This document shows positions 7,792-15,944 of a stretch of DNA of 20,106 bases, in pieces. Made by a program: the position numbers and the translations under genes. Every line of letters starts with the position of its first letter. The stretch's first letter is position 1. Origin of the DNA: CAYLYM01 sp964387645. Lineage in GTDB: Bacteria; Calditrichota; Calditrichia; RBG-13-44-9. The notes under the pieces were generated by a model. The model was not told the DNA's origin, did not search any database, and was given only the letters and a program-made list of their open reading frames with translations. The stretch lies in the NCBI GenBank assembly GCA_964387645.1, contig CAYLYM010000071.1, positions 1 to 20,106 on the forward strand, written 5' to 3'.

Positions 7792-8877
7792 TTATCCAAA
7801 CACGAATTTCGTCCGAATAGTTACCATTCCTCTAGCATTTTTCAATTGCGGGAAAATCCATCTACGGACTGAACGAATAATACACTTCTCTACTTTAGGA
7901 TTTTTTAGAGTGGAACGAACAATTTTGACATTGCCTACTTTCCCACTGGGCAAAATATCAAAGTTTAATAAAATCTCGCCACGTAAATTTGGATCTATTT
8001 TCAATTGTGATTGATAACAATATTCTACAGAAGCTTTATTCTGGTTAATTATGGCATCAATAACTTCAGGATTGCGTTGGGACGCCCCTGAACCAGTACC
8101 GCTTACTTTAGTATCTTGGGCCAATTTTATATTCCCCCTTCTAACTACTGAAGTTCCACCAGAAACTCCTGTACCGTCTACAAGATCATCTATGTTTGTT
8201 TCACCAACTTCTGATCCGAAACCACCTCTCTTCGCTATACGACTTCTCTGGCCACTTCTGGTAGCAGCTTCTAAAGCTGCTGCTCCTGAAACTAATTGAC
8301 CCGCATCTGCTAATCCTGTACTAACACCTCCAGCCTCACCTAAAATATCTGCATAAGGTGTTGTACCTGTACCTGCACCTCCTGCTGCAGTTAAAGCTGC
8401 TAAAACGCCATATCCTGCCGCTTCTTGTTCCATTTGGTGCCTTTTTGCTCGCCTGGCACCTACTCCTGCTCGGCGACGTTGCACTCTTTCTGATACTGAT
8501 TCACTAACCAATTGCTTACCCGTTTCACTCAATTCTGGCACCTCTTTACCCCCTTCTTCCTCTGTGAGTAAACCAGCCCCCTCTCCTTCGCTAATCGTTG
8601 GTTTAACTGGAGTTACAAATTCCGCATATAATTGCCGCATATAGGTTTGTCGAATCTTCTCCCTAACTTGCTCAGGAATTTTCCATTCTCTTGTGCTCAT
8701 GTAGTAAGTAAAAGAATAAAGAATAATCCAGGTAATTATAAGAATGGTGTAATATCTCTTATCAAATACATCCCAAAAACTTCTCTCAAATTCCCTTGGA
8801 AAACCAACTAATTTAAATCCTTGGGCGCTCCTACTTTGAGGAATGTTGCCTGGATTACTTTTATTTATACCGGCCAT
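7792..8877 (-). CDS. Single-pass membrane protein with AgmX/GltJ-type (TonB-like) C-terminal domain
   Basis: A cytoplasmic N-terminus of about 40 residues is followed by one membrane helix (about 43-60), an acidic/basic stretch, a long Ala/Gly/Ser-rich low-complexity linker (about 130-265) and a C-terminal domain (268-361). That domain has the AgmX/PglI/GltJ pattern: VEYCYQSQL (Cys287), LRGEILLNFDILPSGKV, IVRSTLKNPKVEKCI (Cys332), RRWIFPQL and a final TKFVFG. It is related in fold and role to TonB C-terminal domains: it would cross the periplasm and pass motion from the ExbB/ExbD channel to an outer partner. There is no TonB-type Pro-rich spacer, so a classical TonB is less likely. The two Cys may form a disulfide. 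It is the last gene of the operon, 27 nt after the second ExbD, with GAGGGG upstream of the ATG. Confidence 0.85.
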   Translation of the reverse strand: MAGINKSNPGNIPQSRSAQGFKLVGFPREFERSFWDVFDKRYYTILIITWIILYSFTYYMSTREWKIPEQVREKIRQTYMRQLYAEFVTPVKPTISEGEGAGLLTEEEGGKEVPELSETGKQLVSESVSERVQRRRAGVGARRAKRHQMEQEAAGYGVLAALTAAGGAGTGTTPYADILGEAGGVSTGLADAGQLVSGAAALEAATRSGQRSRIAKRGGFGSEVGETNIDDLVDGTGVSGGTSVVRRGNIKLAQDTKVSGTGSGASQRNPEVIDAIINQNKASVEYCYQSQLKIDPNLRGEILLNFDILPSGKVGNVKIVRSTLKNPKVEKCIIRSVRRWIFPQLKNARGMVTIRTKFVFG

Positions 8878-8904
8878 GATTTATCTTCCCCTCGACAAAT
8901 AAAA

Positions 8905-9390
8905 TTATTTCTCCCGATAAGTTAATAATCTAAGTTTATTGAATTCTGATTGCCCACATGTGTATAATACCTTCACCAATACATTGAACGGAGTATTTTC
9001 ATCGGCTTGAATAATAACTTCATGAGTAAATGGTTTTCCAAATTTTACCTCGTCTTCTTTTGCTTCCCTAGCTAATTCAGAAAGACGTGCAAAAAGTTGT
9101 GGAATTAGATTTTCATTAAAATTTAAATCTTTAAGCTCTATAATTAAATCATTACCTACTAATATAGCTTGTCGTGTAATTGAAACGCTCAATTCTTTTC
9201 GAGGATTCTCCTGGCTGGCCGAATAAGGCAATTTTAAGTCTTCCGAAGGTGTGAGTATAGCGCCCGTTGTTGAATAAGTCTTTAGTAAGAATAACAATAT
9301 GATTGTCATCATATCCATCATGGATGTAAGGTTTAATTCTTCTTTGCTGGTAGTCAAATGCTTTTTTCTTCTCGAAGGCACAAAAGCCAT
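8905..9390 (-). CDS. ExbD/TolR-family protein with conserved membrane Asp
   Basis: This 161-aa protein has a short basic cytoplasmic start (RRKKH), one membrane helix (about 24-40) and a periplasmic domain. ELNLTSMMDMMTIILLFLL aligns with the ExbD pattern N-x-T-P-[FL]-[IV]-D-[VI]-M, putting Asp26 at the position that carries protons (or other ions) in ExbD and TolR. The periplasmic part ends with VIIQADENTPFNVLVKVLYTCGQ, the usual ExbD close, where the residues after ADE line a dimer groove. It should sit as a dimer inside an ExbB pentamer. It is the second of two adjacent exbD-like genes, 24 nt or so from the first, with GAGGGG before the ATG. It is the only one of the pair with the acidic residue. 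Confidence 0.93.
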   Translation of the reverse strand: MAFVPSRRKKHLTTSKEELNLTSMMDMMTIILLFLLKTYSTTGAILTPSEDLKLPYSASQENPRKELSVSITRQAILVGNDLIIELKDLNFNENLIPQLFARLSELAREAKEDEVKFGKPFTHEVIIQADENTPFNVLVKVLYTCGQSEFNKLRLLTYREK

Positions 9391-9414
9391 AATTTAAATC
9401 CCCTCTTAATTACT

Positions 9415-9975
9415 TTAAAAAACAACCTGCCCAATTAATATTTTTGGAAATAATTCTTCAACATTACCCTCTTCTGTAGTATAATTTGTTACATAGTCCA
9501 TCGTTTTAATCAAATATTTATAAGCAATATCGGATTCTGCTGTTATCATGATTGCATCCTTATCAATGAAATCTGTATTGATCACTCGTTCTTTTATTTC
9601 AACTAATTTTTTTTGTAAATTTTCAAAATCATATGAACCGTCTGGTAATAAAGGAACAGAAGGTTTAGCACCTTCTTCTTTCCGAGCTTCTTCAGCTTGT
9701 AAAAAACCACTTCTGGTTCCAATATAAAAACCCTCTTTTGAAATGATAACATTTAATCCCAATCTTTTCTCCAATTCTACCGGCTTCTCAGCTATACCAG
9801 GACCAATCCCAGTACTTTTTGGTGGCAAATTAAGCTGTTTCCAAGCAAGCTTTGTCCACACAGATCCTGCCAATAGTAACGGTATTAAAACGACCATCAA
9901 ATTCATCACAGGCCTGATATCCAAACTAAGAGGTTCAGGTTTATACGTTCTACGAAAAGATGGTCTATATGCCAT
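9415..9975 (-). CDS. ExbD/TolR-family protein with Asn at the ion-binding position
   Basis: This 186-aa protein has a basic N-terminus, one membrane helix (about 22-39) and a periplasmic ExbD-like domain. In LSLDIRPVMNLMVVL the family's helix Asp is replaced by Asn25; Asp19 lies outside the membrane helix. The C-terminal half has the ExbD features: YDFENLQKKLVEIK, then AIMITAESDIAYKYLIKTMDYV. A spacer with Pro, Gly and Lys (about 85-105) lengthens it relative to its neighbour. Without an acidic residue it is unlikely to conduct ions alone, so it may form a heterodimer with the next ExbD or act structurally. AAAGGA precedes the ATG, and it begins 24 nt after the exbB-like gene. Pairs of dissimilar ExbDs behind one ExbB occur in the Myxococcus Agl system (AglQ, AglS). 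Confidence 0.9.
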   Translation of the reverse strand: MAYRPSFRRTYKPEPLSLDIRPVMNLMVVLIPLLLAGSVWTKLAWKQLNLPPKSTGIGPGIAEKPVELEKRLGLNVIISKEGFYIGTRSGFLQAEEARKEEGAKPSVPLLPDGSYDFENLQKKLVEIKERVINTDFIDKDAIMITAESDIAYKYLIKTMDYVTNYTTEEGNVEELFPKILIGQVVF

Positions 9976-9999
9976 AAAACTTTTCCTTTTTTTATTTTA

Positions 10000-10671
10000 T
10001 TATCGGTTTCCTGTAATTAAATTAATCAGTTTAACTAAATGTTCGTCCATTTCATCGATAATTTGAGATGTCTTGTTTTGTATAATATTGTAAGCAATAA
10101 GTGTTGGTACAGCAACAAAAAGACCAAAAATAGTAGTATTCATTGCCACTGCGATACCTTGGGCTAAAACTTTTGGTTTATCAGCTTCAGCAATTTCTGT
10201 ACCACCAATGGCTTCAAATGCAATAATTAATCCATAAATCGTTCCCATTAATCCGGTCAAAGTTGCAACATTCGCTAACATAGATAAATAATTTGTTCTT
10301 TTCTGTAATTCTGGAATTACTTCCAATGTTCCTTCATCAACTGCATTTTGTATTGAGCGAAAATCCAGACTTTCACTTTCGGCCACACGTTTTAATCCAG
10401 CTAAAACCACATATGGTAAAGCTTTTTGCTTACCCTGCTCACACAATTCAATAGCTCTTTTTATATTTCCACTAGTAACTAACTTTCGAATTTCCATCAT
10501 GAATTTATCAGCGTTCACATTGGATCGAACCATAACATAATAAATACGTTCAATAGCAATCGCAATGGCAACAATAAACATAATCAAAATAGCCCACATA
10601 AAAACATATCCGTGGGAAGCGGTACTGAAATTTTCAAAGAAATGTTTCCAAAATTGAACAGCAGAACCCAT
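10000..10671 (-). CDS. MotA/TolQ/ExbB-family proton channel protein
   Basis: The product is a 223-aa inner-membrane protein with three membrane helices: about 22-42, 129-152 and 172-195, with a cytoplasmic helical domain between the first two. TM2 holds ATLTGLMGTIYGLIIAF and TM3 holds AVAMNTTIFGLFVAVPTLIAYN, the characteristic ExbB/TolQ stretches, including the Thr pair in TM3 that faces the ExbD aspartate. These proteins form pentamers that use proton motive force to turn or move the ExbD dimer. The ATG at 10671 has AAGGAGG 9 nt upstream. Its place ahead of two ExbDs and an AgmX/GltJ-like protein, and behind giant TPR genes, fits an AglR-like motor more than a TonB iron-uptake set: there is no TonB-dependent receptor here. 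Confidence 0.95.
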   Translation of the reverse strand: MGSAVQFWKHFFENFSTASHGYVFMWAILIMFIVAIAIAIERIYYVMVRSNVNADKFMMEIRKLVTSGNIKRAIELCEQGKQKALPYVVLAGLKRVAESESLDFRSIQNAVDEGTLEVIPELQKRTNYLSMLANVATLTGLMGTIYGLIIAFEAIGGTEIAEADKPKVLAQGIAVAMNTTIFGLFVAVPTLIAYNIIQNKTSQIIDEMDEHLVKLINLITGNR

Positions 10672-10725
10672 AATAAAAATCCTCCTTAAAATTTGTATTA
10701 AGTAATTTAAATTTTCATTTTATAT

Positions 10726-11079
10726 CTAAAACCTTTTCTTTTTTAATAATGCTTCAATATTGGGAATAGGTTTTACTTTTCCACTCGTTATTGGTTCAAA
10801 TTGGATATTCTCACTTTCCGTCGAGAGCTCAGATATAAAAGATTTTTCTACACTCACTTCTTTAAAATTAGGGATAATTCTCTTATCGAAAATCTTAACT
10901 CGTGGTAATTCCATACGCGCAGAAATTGTGTAACTTTTAGTGGTCAAATCAATTACTTCCGGTTTCTGTGAACTATTTTGTGCCTGAAATGATGCCCCCT
11001 GCTTTTGAACAGTCTGCTCTTGTGATAACGCACTAAAAACAATAAACAAAAGCAAAAAGAAAGAGGCGCAAACTTTCAT
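10726..11079 (-). CDS. Small secreted protein of unknown function
   Basis: I do not recognise this 117-aa protein. Residues 1-19 are a clear signal peptide (KVCASFFLLLFIVFSALS, cleavage probably before QEQ). A Gln/Ser-rich linker follows to about residue 38, then a segment that alternates hydrophobic and polar residues (YTISARMELPRVKIF, about 50-64), suggesting beta strands, and a basic C-terminus (IEALLKKKRF). There is no lipobox, so it should be free in the periplasm or bound to a partner. GGAGTG precedes the ATG. It lies 16 nt after the giant TPR gene and about 54 nt before the exbB-like gene, in the middle of the operon, so it is a likely accessory part of the same machine. That role rests on position alone. 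Confidence 0.75.
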   Translation of the reverse strand: MKVCASFFLLLFIVFSALSQEQTVQKQGASFQAQNSSQKPEVIDLTTKSYTISARMELPRVKIFDKRIIPNFKEVSVEKSFISELSTESENIQFEPITSGKVKPIPNIEALLKKKRF

Positions 11080-11095
11080 GTCAGCACTCCAAAAT

Positions 11096-14000
11096 TTATT
11101 GTACCAAAACTTTATTTTTATTTAAAATGGCAACTGTTTTTAACCGCTCTGGATAAACACTTTCTGCTGCTTCTCTCCGTATTCGCTCAACAGCAGAAGT
11201 AATTTCAACTGGCAATAATTCTAATTCCATATAAAAGCGTAAACCCAGACGCGGAGGACCATCAAAATCAGTAACATCGATAGCAATAACATTCTCACCA
11301 ACCTTAAGAAAATCACTGATCTCTATAAAATCAACACGGTCAACTTGTTCAAATATGGCGCTCTCATCCCCTTTAATGTATTCTCCATTTAGGTAGAAAT
11401 GATATTCATCATCAGCTGTGATTAAAGCCCAACCATTAATTACCCGGTCTTTCAGGCTGAAATGTTTTCTAAAATAAGCAGTCAACGTATCTGGCTCATT
11501 AGAGATCACTGTCGTATCTAAACTGCTATTCAGGGCAGTTTCTTCAGCAAACGCTTCTTCCAACGGTTCTTTGTCTTCCAAATCTAACGAATGTATTGTT
11601 CTACCTGTATCTATTTTACTTGTATCAGACTGTAGAACTTCTGGTTGGGACGTTGTCATCGTTGAATCCGAATCTGGAAGAGTTGTAACTAACCAGATCG
11701 AAATTGGATTAACCCCTGCTGAATCAAACTTACTAAAAAATAAATTAGAAGGGAGTTCAACCGGTACAGCTAGACTCCAATTCGAATCATCAAAATCTCT
11801 TTTAACCCAATCCAGATCAAAATCAGTCGAAACTAACCAATCCTTACCAGTACTAATTATAAACTTTTCTTTTGGAATATCACCTAAATATTCAGCAGGA
11901 TCTAATTCAACCAATTTTGCCAGAATTAAATTTGTCCAAATATTTTTAATACTATATTCTTTACTAATATCATAACTGGCCACTAATGCTTGCTGAGCAT
12001 AATCACGCAAAATAGACCTTTGATCATCAAAATAAATAATACCTAATTGATAACGGGGGTCACCTGTTGAGTCGGCTAACGTCTCAAAATTATCCCTTTT
12101 CTGGGTAGCTTGCTCTGCCATATCTAACATAAGTACACTATTCTCATAAGCCAGATTAAATAAACGATCCTGAGTTGTTAATACAGCATCATTATTAATA
12201 TTATGCATTTTTGCGAATTCAAGAGTATTTTTATATTGATTTAAAGCAATAGTCATAAATTCATTCATGTAATCAATTATACTCATCATCTGATCATTAA
12301 AATCTAGTGAATTCAGTCCATCAGGAGTAGTAGCACTTTCACCACCTTTCACTAGTTCAATTAAGACAGGAATTTGTTCTTGATAAATCTCTACGGCTCT
12401 TTTAACTAACTTCCCATATTCGTCGGCAATAATATTGCTGGTTAAAAGAATTTTCCTTTTAGATTCTGTTACATATTTATTTTCAAGCCCTAATTGAGAG
12501 GATATTTCTATATTTTTCAAATGAGCGTTCAAAGTTACATTAACTGCCGGTTGGATGGCTTTTTCAAGCAATAGTTTTTTCCAGGAAAGATAAATCATTC
12601 CCTTTGCCGGGGTCTCCTGTCGTAAATATGCATCAATAAACTCTGAAGAGCGTTCAGCCACATTATAAAGAATAAGAGAGATTTTTTCCTTTGCGCGATT
12701 ATACCATTTTAAGGCAACATCTCGGGTTGTATCTTGCAGTTCTTCTTTTCGGATGACCAACAATGTGTCTTCTAAAGTTTTACGCCTTAATTCAGTAGAA
12801 CTAGTATCAAATAATGATATTTCCAATTTTTTAGCAAATACAGGAATATTTTTAATAACATTTTTATATTCTTCAACAGCCCGATCGTATGCAGGAACAG
12901 ATGCCTGAAATACCTTAGTCCTGGTAACCAACTCTTCATTTGGATTTAAATCTGGTGGTATTTCTTGACTAGCAATATCATCTGCTAATACTTCATAGGC
13001 TTCGGCCACTTTATACATGGCCTCAAAGCCCCTAATTGAGCCCATTTGTATAACTTTAGTAAAGGCGTTAACAACAGATAATAATTTTTCTTTTTTCTTC
13101 TGTAATTGTGTGCGAAGATTTGATTCTGGATAAGAAAGTTTAATGGATTTAAATTCGTCATATTCAATTTCGCCTAATTTATAATAAGCTTCAGATGCAT
13201 AGAATAAATTCGGATCTCGACCTGTTCTGGCAAATTCCTCACTTTTTGATATAGCTTTTTGAAATTCGGCTTTTGCCAGCTGAGGTTGATCTTGTTCATA
13301 ATAATATTCACCCCTTCTATATAAAGCTTCGATTGTCCGGCTATCGTTTGGGTATCTCCTGGTAAATTCATCATATATTTTATTTGCACTTGCTAAATCA
13401 TTTAGTTTTAAATAATATCGTGCATTTTCAAACATTAAATCTTTAGCGTCAGGATTATCAGGATATCTGTCAATATAAATATCGTTTACCCTGATAGCAT
13501 CAGCCCAGGCTTCTCCTCGTGCATAAAAAAGACTGGCATTATATAATGCCGCTTCTGCATCTTTACTATCAGGATAAAGTTGATAAATTCTCTCGTAAGT
13601 ACGCCCAACTCCTACAAAATCTTCCAATTGCTTATAAGCATCAGCAACTCTACCCAAAGCAATAAGACGATATTGAGATTCAGGAAAATTTACTATAAGA
13701 GTATCATAAGTTTGAATAGCCTTTAACCATTCTCCAGCTCTTTCATAGTTCCTACCACTATTAAAGAGCGCCAGGTCTACAATTTCTTTATAGTATGGAG
13801 CATCAGTATAAACCCGGAAAAATTCTTTAGCAGCATCCATGAATTTTTCCTCTTGCTCAAGCCTTTCAGCATTTTTATATATTGATTCTCCGATACGTTT
13901 CTTAGCAACCTTCACCTGATCTACAGGTACGCCTTCTGTTGAAATAATTTTCTTGGCAACAAATTCGGCATCTAAATATTTACCCAGAAAAAAATAACTG

Positions 14001-15913
14001 TTCATCAAAGAAAGTAGTCCCACACTTTTTTGCTGAGATTCGGGGAACCTTGTCACCATAGTTTTATAATATTTACGAGCCATATCGTACTGCCTATGCT
14101 GGTAATACAGTGCTCCAGCATTGGCTAAATATGAAGCTGTTTTTTCTCCATTTGGAAAGAGTTTAATATAATTATCATACGCTTCAGCAAGCAACTTTTC
14201 TTCCTCTGAAAGTTCCTGTGCAGTAAGTTTAGATAAATCCATACCTTCGATTTGGGCAGTATCTCCAGTAGTTTTACTCAAGTTTACCAGGGTCTGTGCT
14301 ACCACAATAGCATTGTTTGCTGCATCCTCCCGATGTGAATCTTCAAGGTAATCATTACTCACCCGTATATATTCTTCAAAAGCTTCGCGATAACGTTTTA
14401 ACTCGGTGTCAAGTACAAAAGCAAGAGACCAGTTAATTTCGTAAGCATTCTTATGAGTTGGATATGTTTCGAGATATATTTTTCCTAATCTAACAAATTC
14501 GTTATAAGCTCCCAGAGAATCACCACCACTTTCTTCCGCTTCACGAGCTACTGTTAATTGATAAATTAAATTCAAGCGTAATGCTTCTTCAGTGAGTTGA
14601 GTTGCCTCGTCCAGAGCTAATATTCTATCAGGCAAATCGCTTTGTTCCAAATTCGCATACCATTCAGTATTTGGATTATATTCCTCAAAAAGAGCCTGTC
14701 TTTCAAGATACGCTAATTCAGGTTTTTGCGCTTCTAAATAAACATCAGCCATTTTTTTTCTAATAAGTGGTGCTCGATAATAATCGGGATACATTTCCAA
14801 TAAACTACGATAAGCACGAATACTATTATCATAATCTACTATTCGACCATATATATCACCAATATGTCGTAAAATATCTATCCCAAAATCAGGCTTGCCT
14901 AATTTTTCGATATAAGCTTTTGCTTTAGCAACACCATCTTGTGTATATGTCGTATCAACAAAAGAAGCAGCCAGATATTGTAGTGCCTCTGGTTCAATTT
15001 CTGATTTTACAAATTTTCCTTCTTTATCTATTCCCTTAAATTTTTCAATATCCTGAACTACCAATGTAAAATATAAAATAGCATCGTTATAGTAGCTTGG
15101 ATCTGTTGCAGCCAAACGATAATAAGTCCAACCTAATTTATATAGAGCCTCGTCATATCGAGGTGAATCTTTGTATTCCAGAACATTTTTATAAAGCTGA
15201 GCGGCTTTTTTTAAATTTCTTATTGTCTCATTCCGACTTTGTCCCAATTTCGGTTGGAAATAGAATTCTGCCATTTGCATATAAGCTTCAGGTATAAACT
15301 CGCTCTCAGGGTACTTGTCTATCATCTCCAAAAAAACAGCCTGTGAGGCTTCATTCTCACCCATATCTTTTAAAAGGAAAGCTTTATTATATAAAGCATC
15401 ATCAGCCAAATCTGATTCTGGAAAATTTTTCAGAATCAAATCATAAATTGCAATTGCCTCTTCATAATTTTTTCTGGGAAATTTCGGGGGTTCAGGTTCT
15501 ATTTTAAGTTTACCTTGTTGAAATGCCTCTAATCGCTTTTCGTATTCTTCATATTTCCTATTGTATTCTGCTACAGCTTCATCATATCTATTTAATGCTT
15601 CTTCAATGTAATATTCTGCAATTCGGATAAGAATCATATCTTGATTTGCATTCTCTTCTCTAGTTTTGTTTAGAAAATCCTTACTCAGTTCTACTCCACG
15701 CTGTCTATCTCTCTCTTGTTCTTGGATAATTCGTTCCCTTTCCTGCTCAAGTAATTTTTTAAGTTTCACCAATTCATCTATGGGAAATTTTTGTAATATG
15801 GAATCTTCGATAGCAATACCGCTATCCTGGGCAAATACTAATGGTAAAAAGAGTAACACAAAGAATAAATTGATAAAGAAAAATATCCCGAAAAATTTTG
15901 GGGAAAATTTCAT
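11096..15913 (-). CDS. Giant secreted TPR-repeat protein with C-terminal jelly-roll-like domain
   Basis: The 1605-aa product has a signal peptide (1-28, VFA before QDSG), a charged coiled-coil stretch (about 35-70, QERERIIQEQERDRQ) and then well over a dozen TPR-like helix pairs. Typical units read Y-E-E-A-I-x-x-Y-x-x-[IL]-[IL]-x-x-[FY]-P-[ED]-S (for example YDLILKNFPESDLADDALY near 160-180). These are most regular to about residue 900; the region to about 1330 is helical but less regular. The C-terminal part (about 1350-1590) is different: DWVKRDFDDSNW, later HFSLKDRVINGWALITADDEY and FYLNGEYI, then GENVIAIDVTD. These are patterns of galactose-binding/GH2-type jelly rolls. TPRs make protein-binding scaffolds. 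ATG 15913 is preferred over GTG 15922 because AAGGTGG lies 5 nt before it and overlaps the GTG. Large size and context recall Myxococcus GltI/AgmK, but homology is not proven. Confidence 0.88.
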   Translation of the reverse strand: MKFSPKFFGIFFFINLFFVLLFLPLVFAQDSGIAIEDSILQKFPIDELVKLKKLLEQERERIIQEQERDRQRGVELSKDFLNKTREENANQDMILIRIAEYYIEEALNRYDEAVAEYNRKYEEYEKRLEAFQQGKLKIEPEPPKFPRKNYEEAIAIYDLILKNFPESDLADDALYNKAFLLKDMGENEASQAVFLEMIDKYPESEFIPEAYMQMAEFYFQPKLGQSRNETIRNLKKAAQLYKNVLEYKDSPRYDEALYKLGWTYYRLAATDPSYYNDAILYFTLVVQDIEKFKGIDKEGKFVKSEIEPEALQYLAASFVDTTYTQDGVAKAKAYIEKLGKPDFGIDILRHIGDIYGRIVDYDNSIRAYRSLLEMYPDYYRAPLIRKKMADVYLEAQKPELAYLERQALFEEYNPNTEWYANLEQSDLPDRILALDEATQLTEEALRLNLIYQLTVAREAEESGGDSLGAYNEFVRLGKIYLETYPTHKNAYEINWSLAFVLDTELKRYREAFEEYIRVSNDYLEDSHREDAANNAIVVAQTLVNLSKTTGDTAQIEGMDLSKLTAQELSEEEKLLAEAYDNYIKLFPNGEKTASYLANAGALYYQHRQYDMARKYYKTMVTRFPESQQKSVGLLSLMNSYFFLGKYLDAEFVAKKIISTEGVPVDQVKVAKKRIGESIYKNAERLEQEEKFMDAAKEFFRVYTDAPYYKEIVDLALFNSGRNYERAGEWLKAIQTYDTLIVNFPESQYRLIALGRVADAYKQLEDFVGVGRTYERIYQLYPDSKDAEAALYNASLFYARGEAWADAIRVNDIYIDRYPDNPDAKDLMFENARYYLKLNDLASANKIYDEFTRRYPNDSRTIEALYRRGEYYYEQDQPQLAKAEFQKAISKSEEFARTGRDPNLFYASEAYYKLGEIEYDEFKSIKLSYPESNLRTQLQKKKEKLLSVVNAFTKVIQMGSIRGFEAMYKVAEAYEVLADDIASQEIPPDLNPNEELVTRTKVFQASVPAYDRAVEEYKNVIKNIPVFAKKLEISLFDTSSTELRRKTLEDTLLVIRKEELQDTTRDVALKWYNRAKEKISLILYNVAERSSEFIDAYLRQETPAKGMIYLSWKKLLLEKAIQPAVNVTLNAHLKNIEISSQLGLENKYVTESKRKILLTSNIIADEYGKLVKRAVEIYQEQIPVLIELVKGGESATTPDGLNSLDFNDQMMSIIDYMNEFMTIALNQYKNTLEFAKMHNINNDAVLTTQDRLFNLAYENSVLMLDMAEQATQKRDNFETLADSTGDPRYQLGIIYFDDQRSILRDYAQQALVASYDISKEYSIKNIWTNLILAKLVELDPAEYLGDIPKEKFIISTGKDWLVSTDFDLDWVKRDFDDSNWSLAVPVELPSNLFFSKFDSAGVNPISIWLVTTLPDSDSTMTTSQPEVLQSDTSKIDTGRTIHSLDLEDKEPLEEAFAEETALNSSLDTTVISNEPDTLTAYFRKHFSLKDRVINGWALITADDEYHFYLNGEYIKGDESAIFEQVDRVDFIEISDFLKVGENVIAIDVTDFDGPPRLGLRFYMELELLPVEITSAVERIRREAAESVYPERLKTVAILNKNKVLVQ

Positions 15914-15944
15914 CTTTTCCACCTTAAATTTCGATCATTTATAG

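Noticed and set aside
7792..8877. Calling this gene tonB
   Set aside because: It has the TonB-like layout (one helix, linker, C-terminal domain), but the linker is Gly/Ala-rich rather than Pro-rich and the C-terminal pattern with two Cys fits AgmX/GltJ better.
11571..11975. Open plus-strand frame of 134 codons inside the giant TPR gene
   Set aside because: Antisense to a long coding region; composition and lack of a ribosome site fit a chance frame.
15914..15922. GTG at 15922 as start of the giant TPR protein
   Set aside because: It overlaps the AAGGTGG ribosome site that serves the ATG at 15913, which also gives a cleaner signal peptide.
15666..15944. Plus-strand frame with hydrophobic and Lys/Asn-rich stretches
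   Set aside because: It mirrors the signal peptide and coiled coil of the giant TPR protein; nothing supports independent expression.
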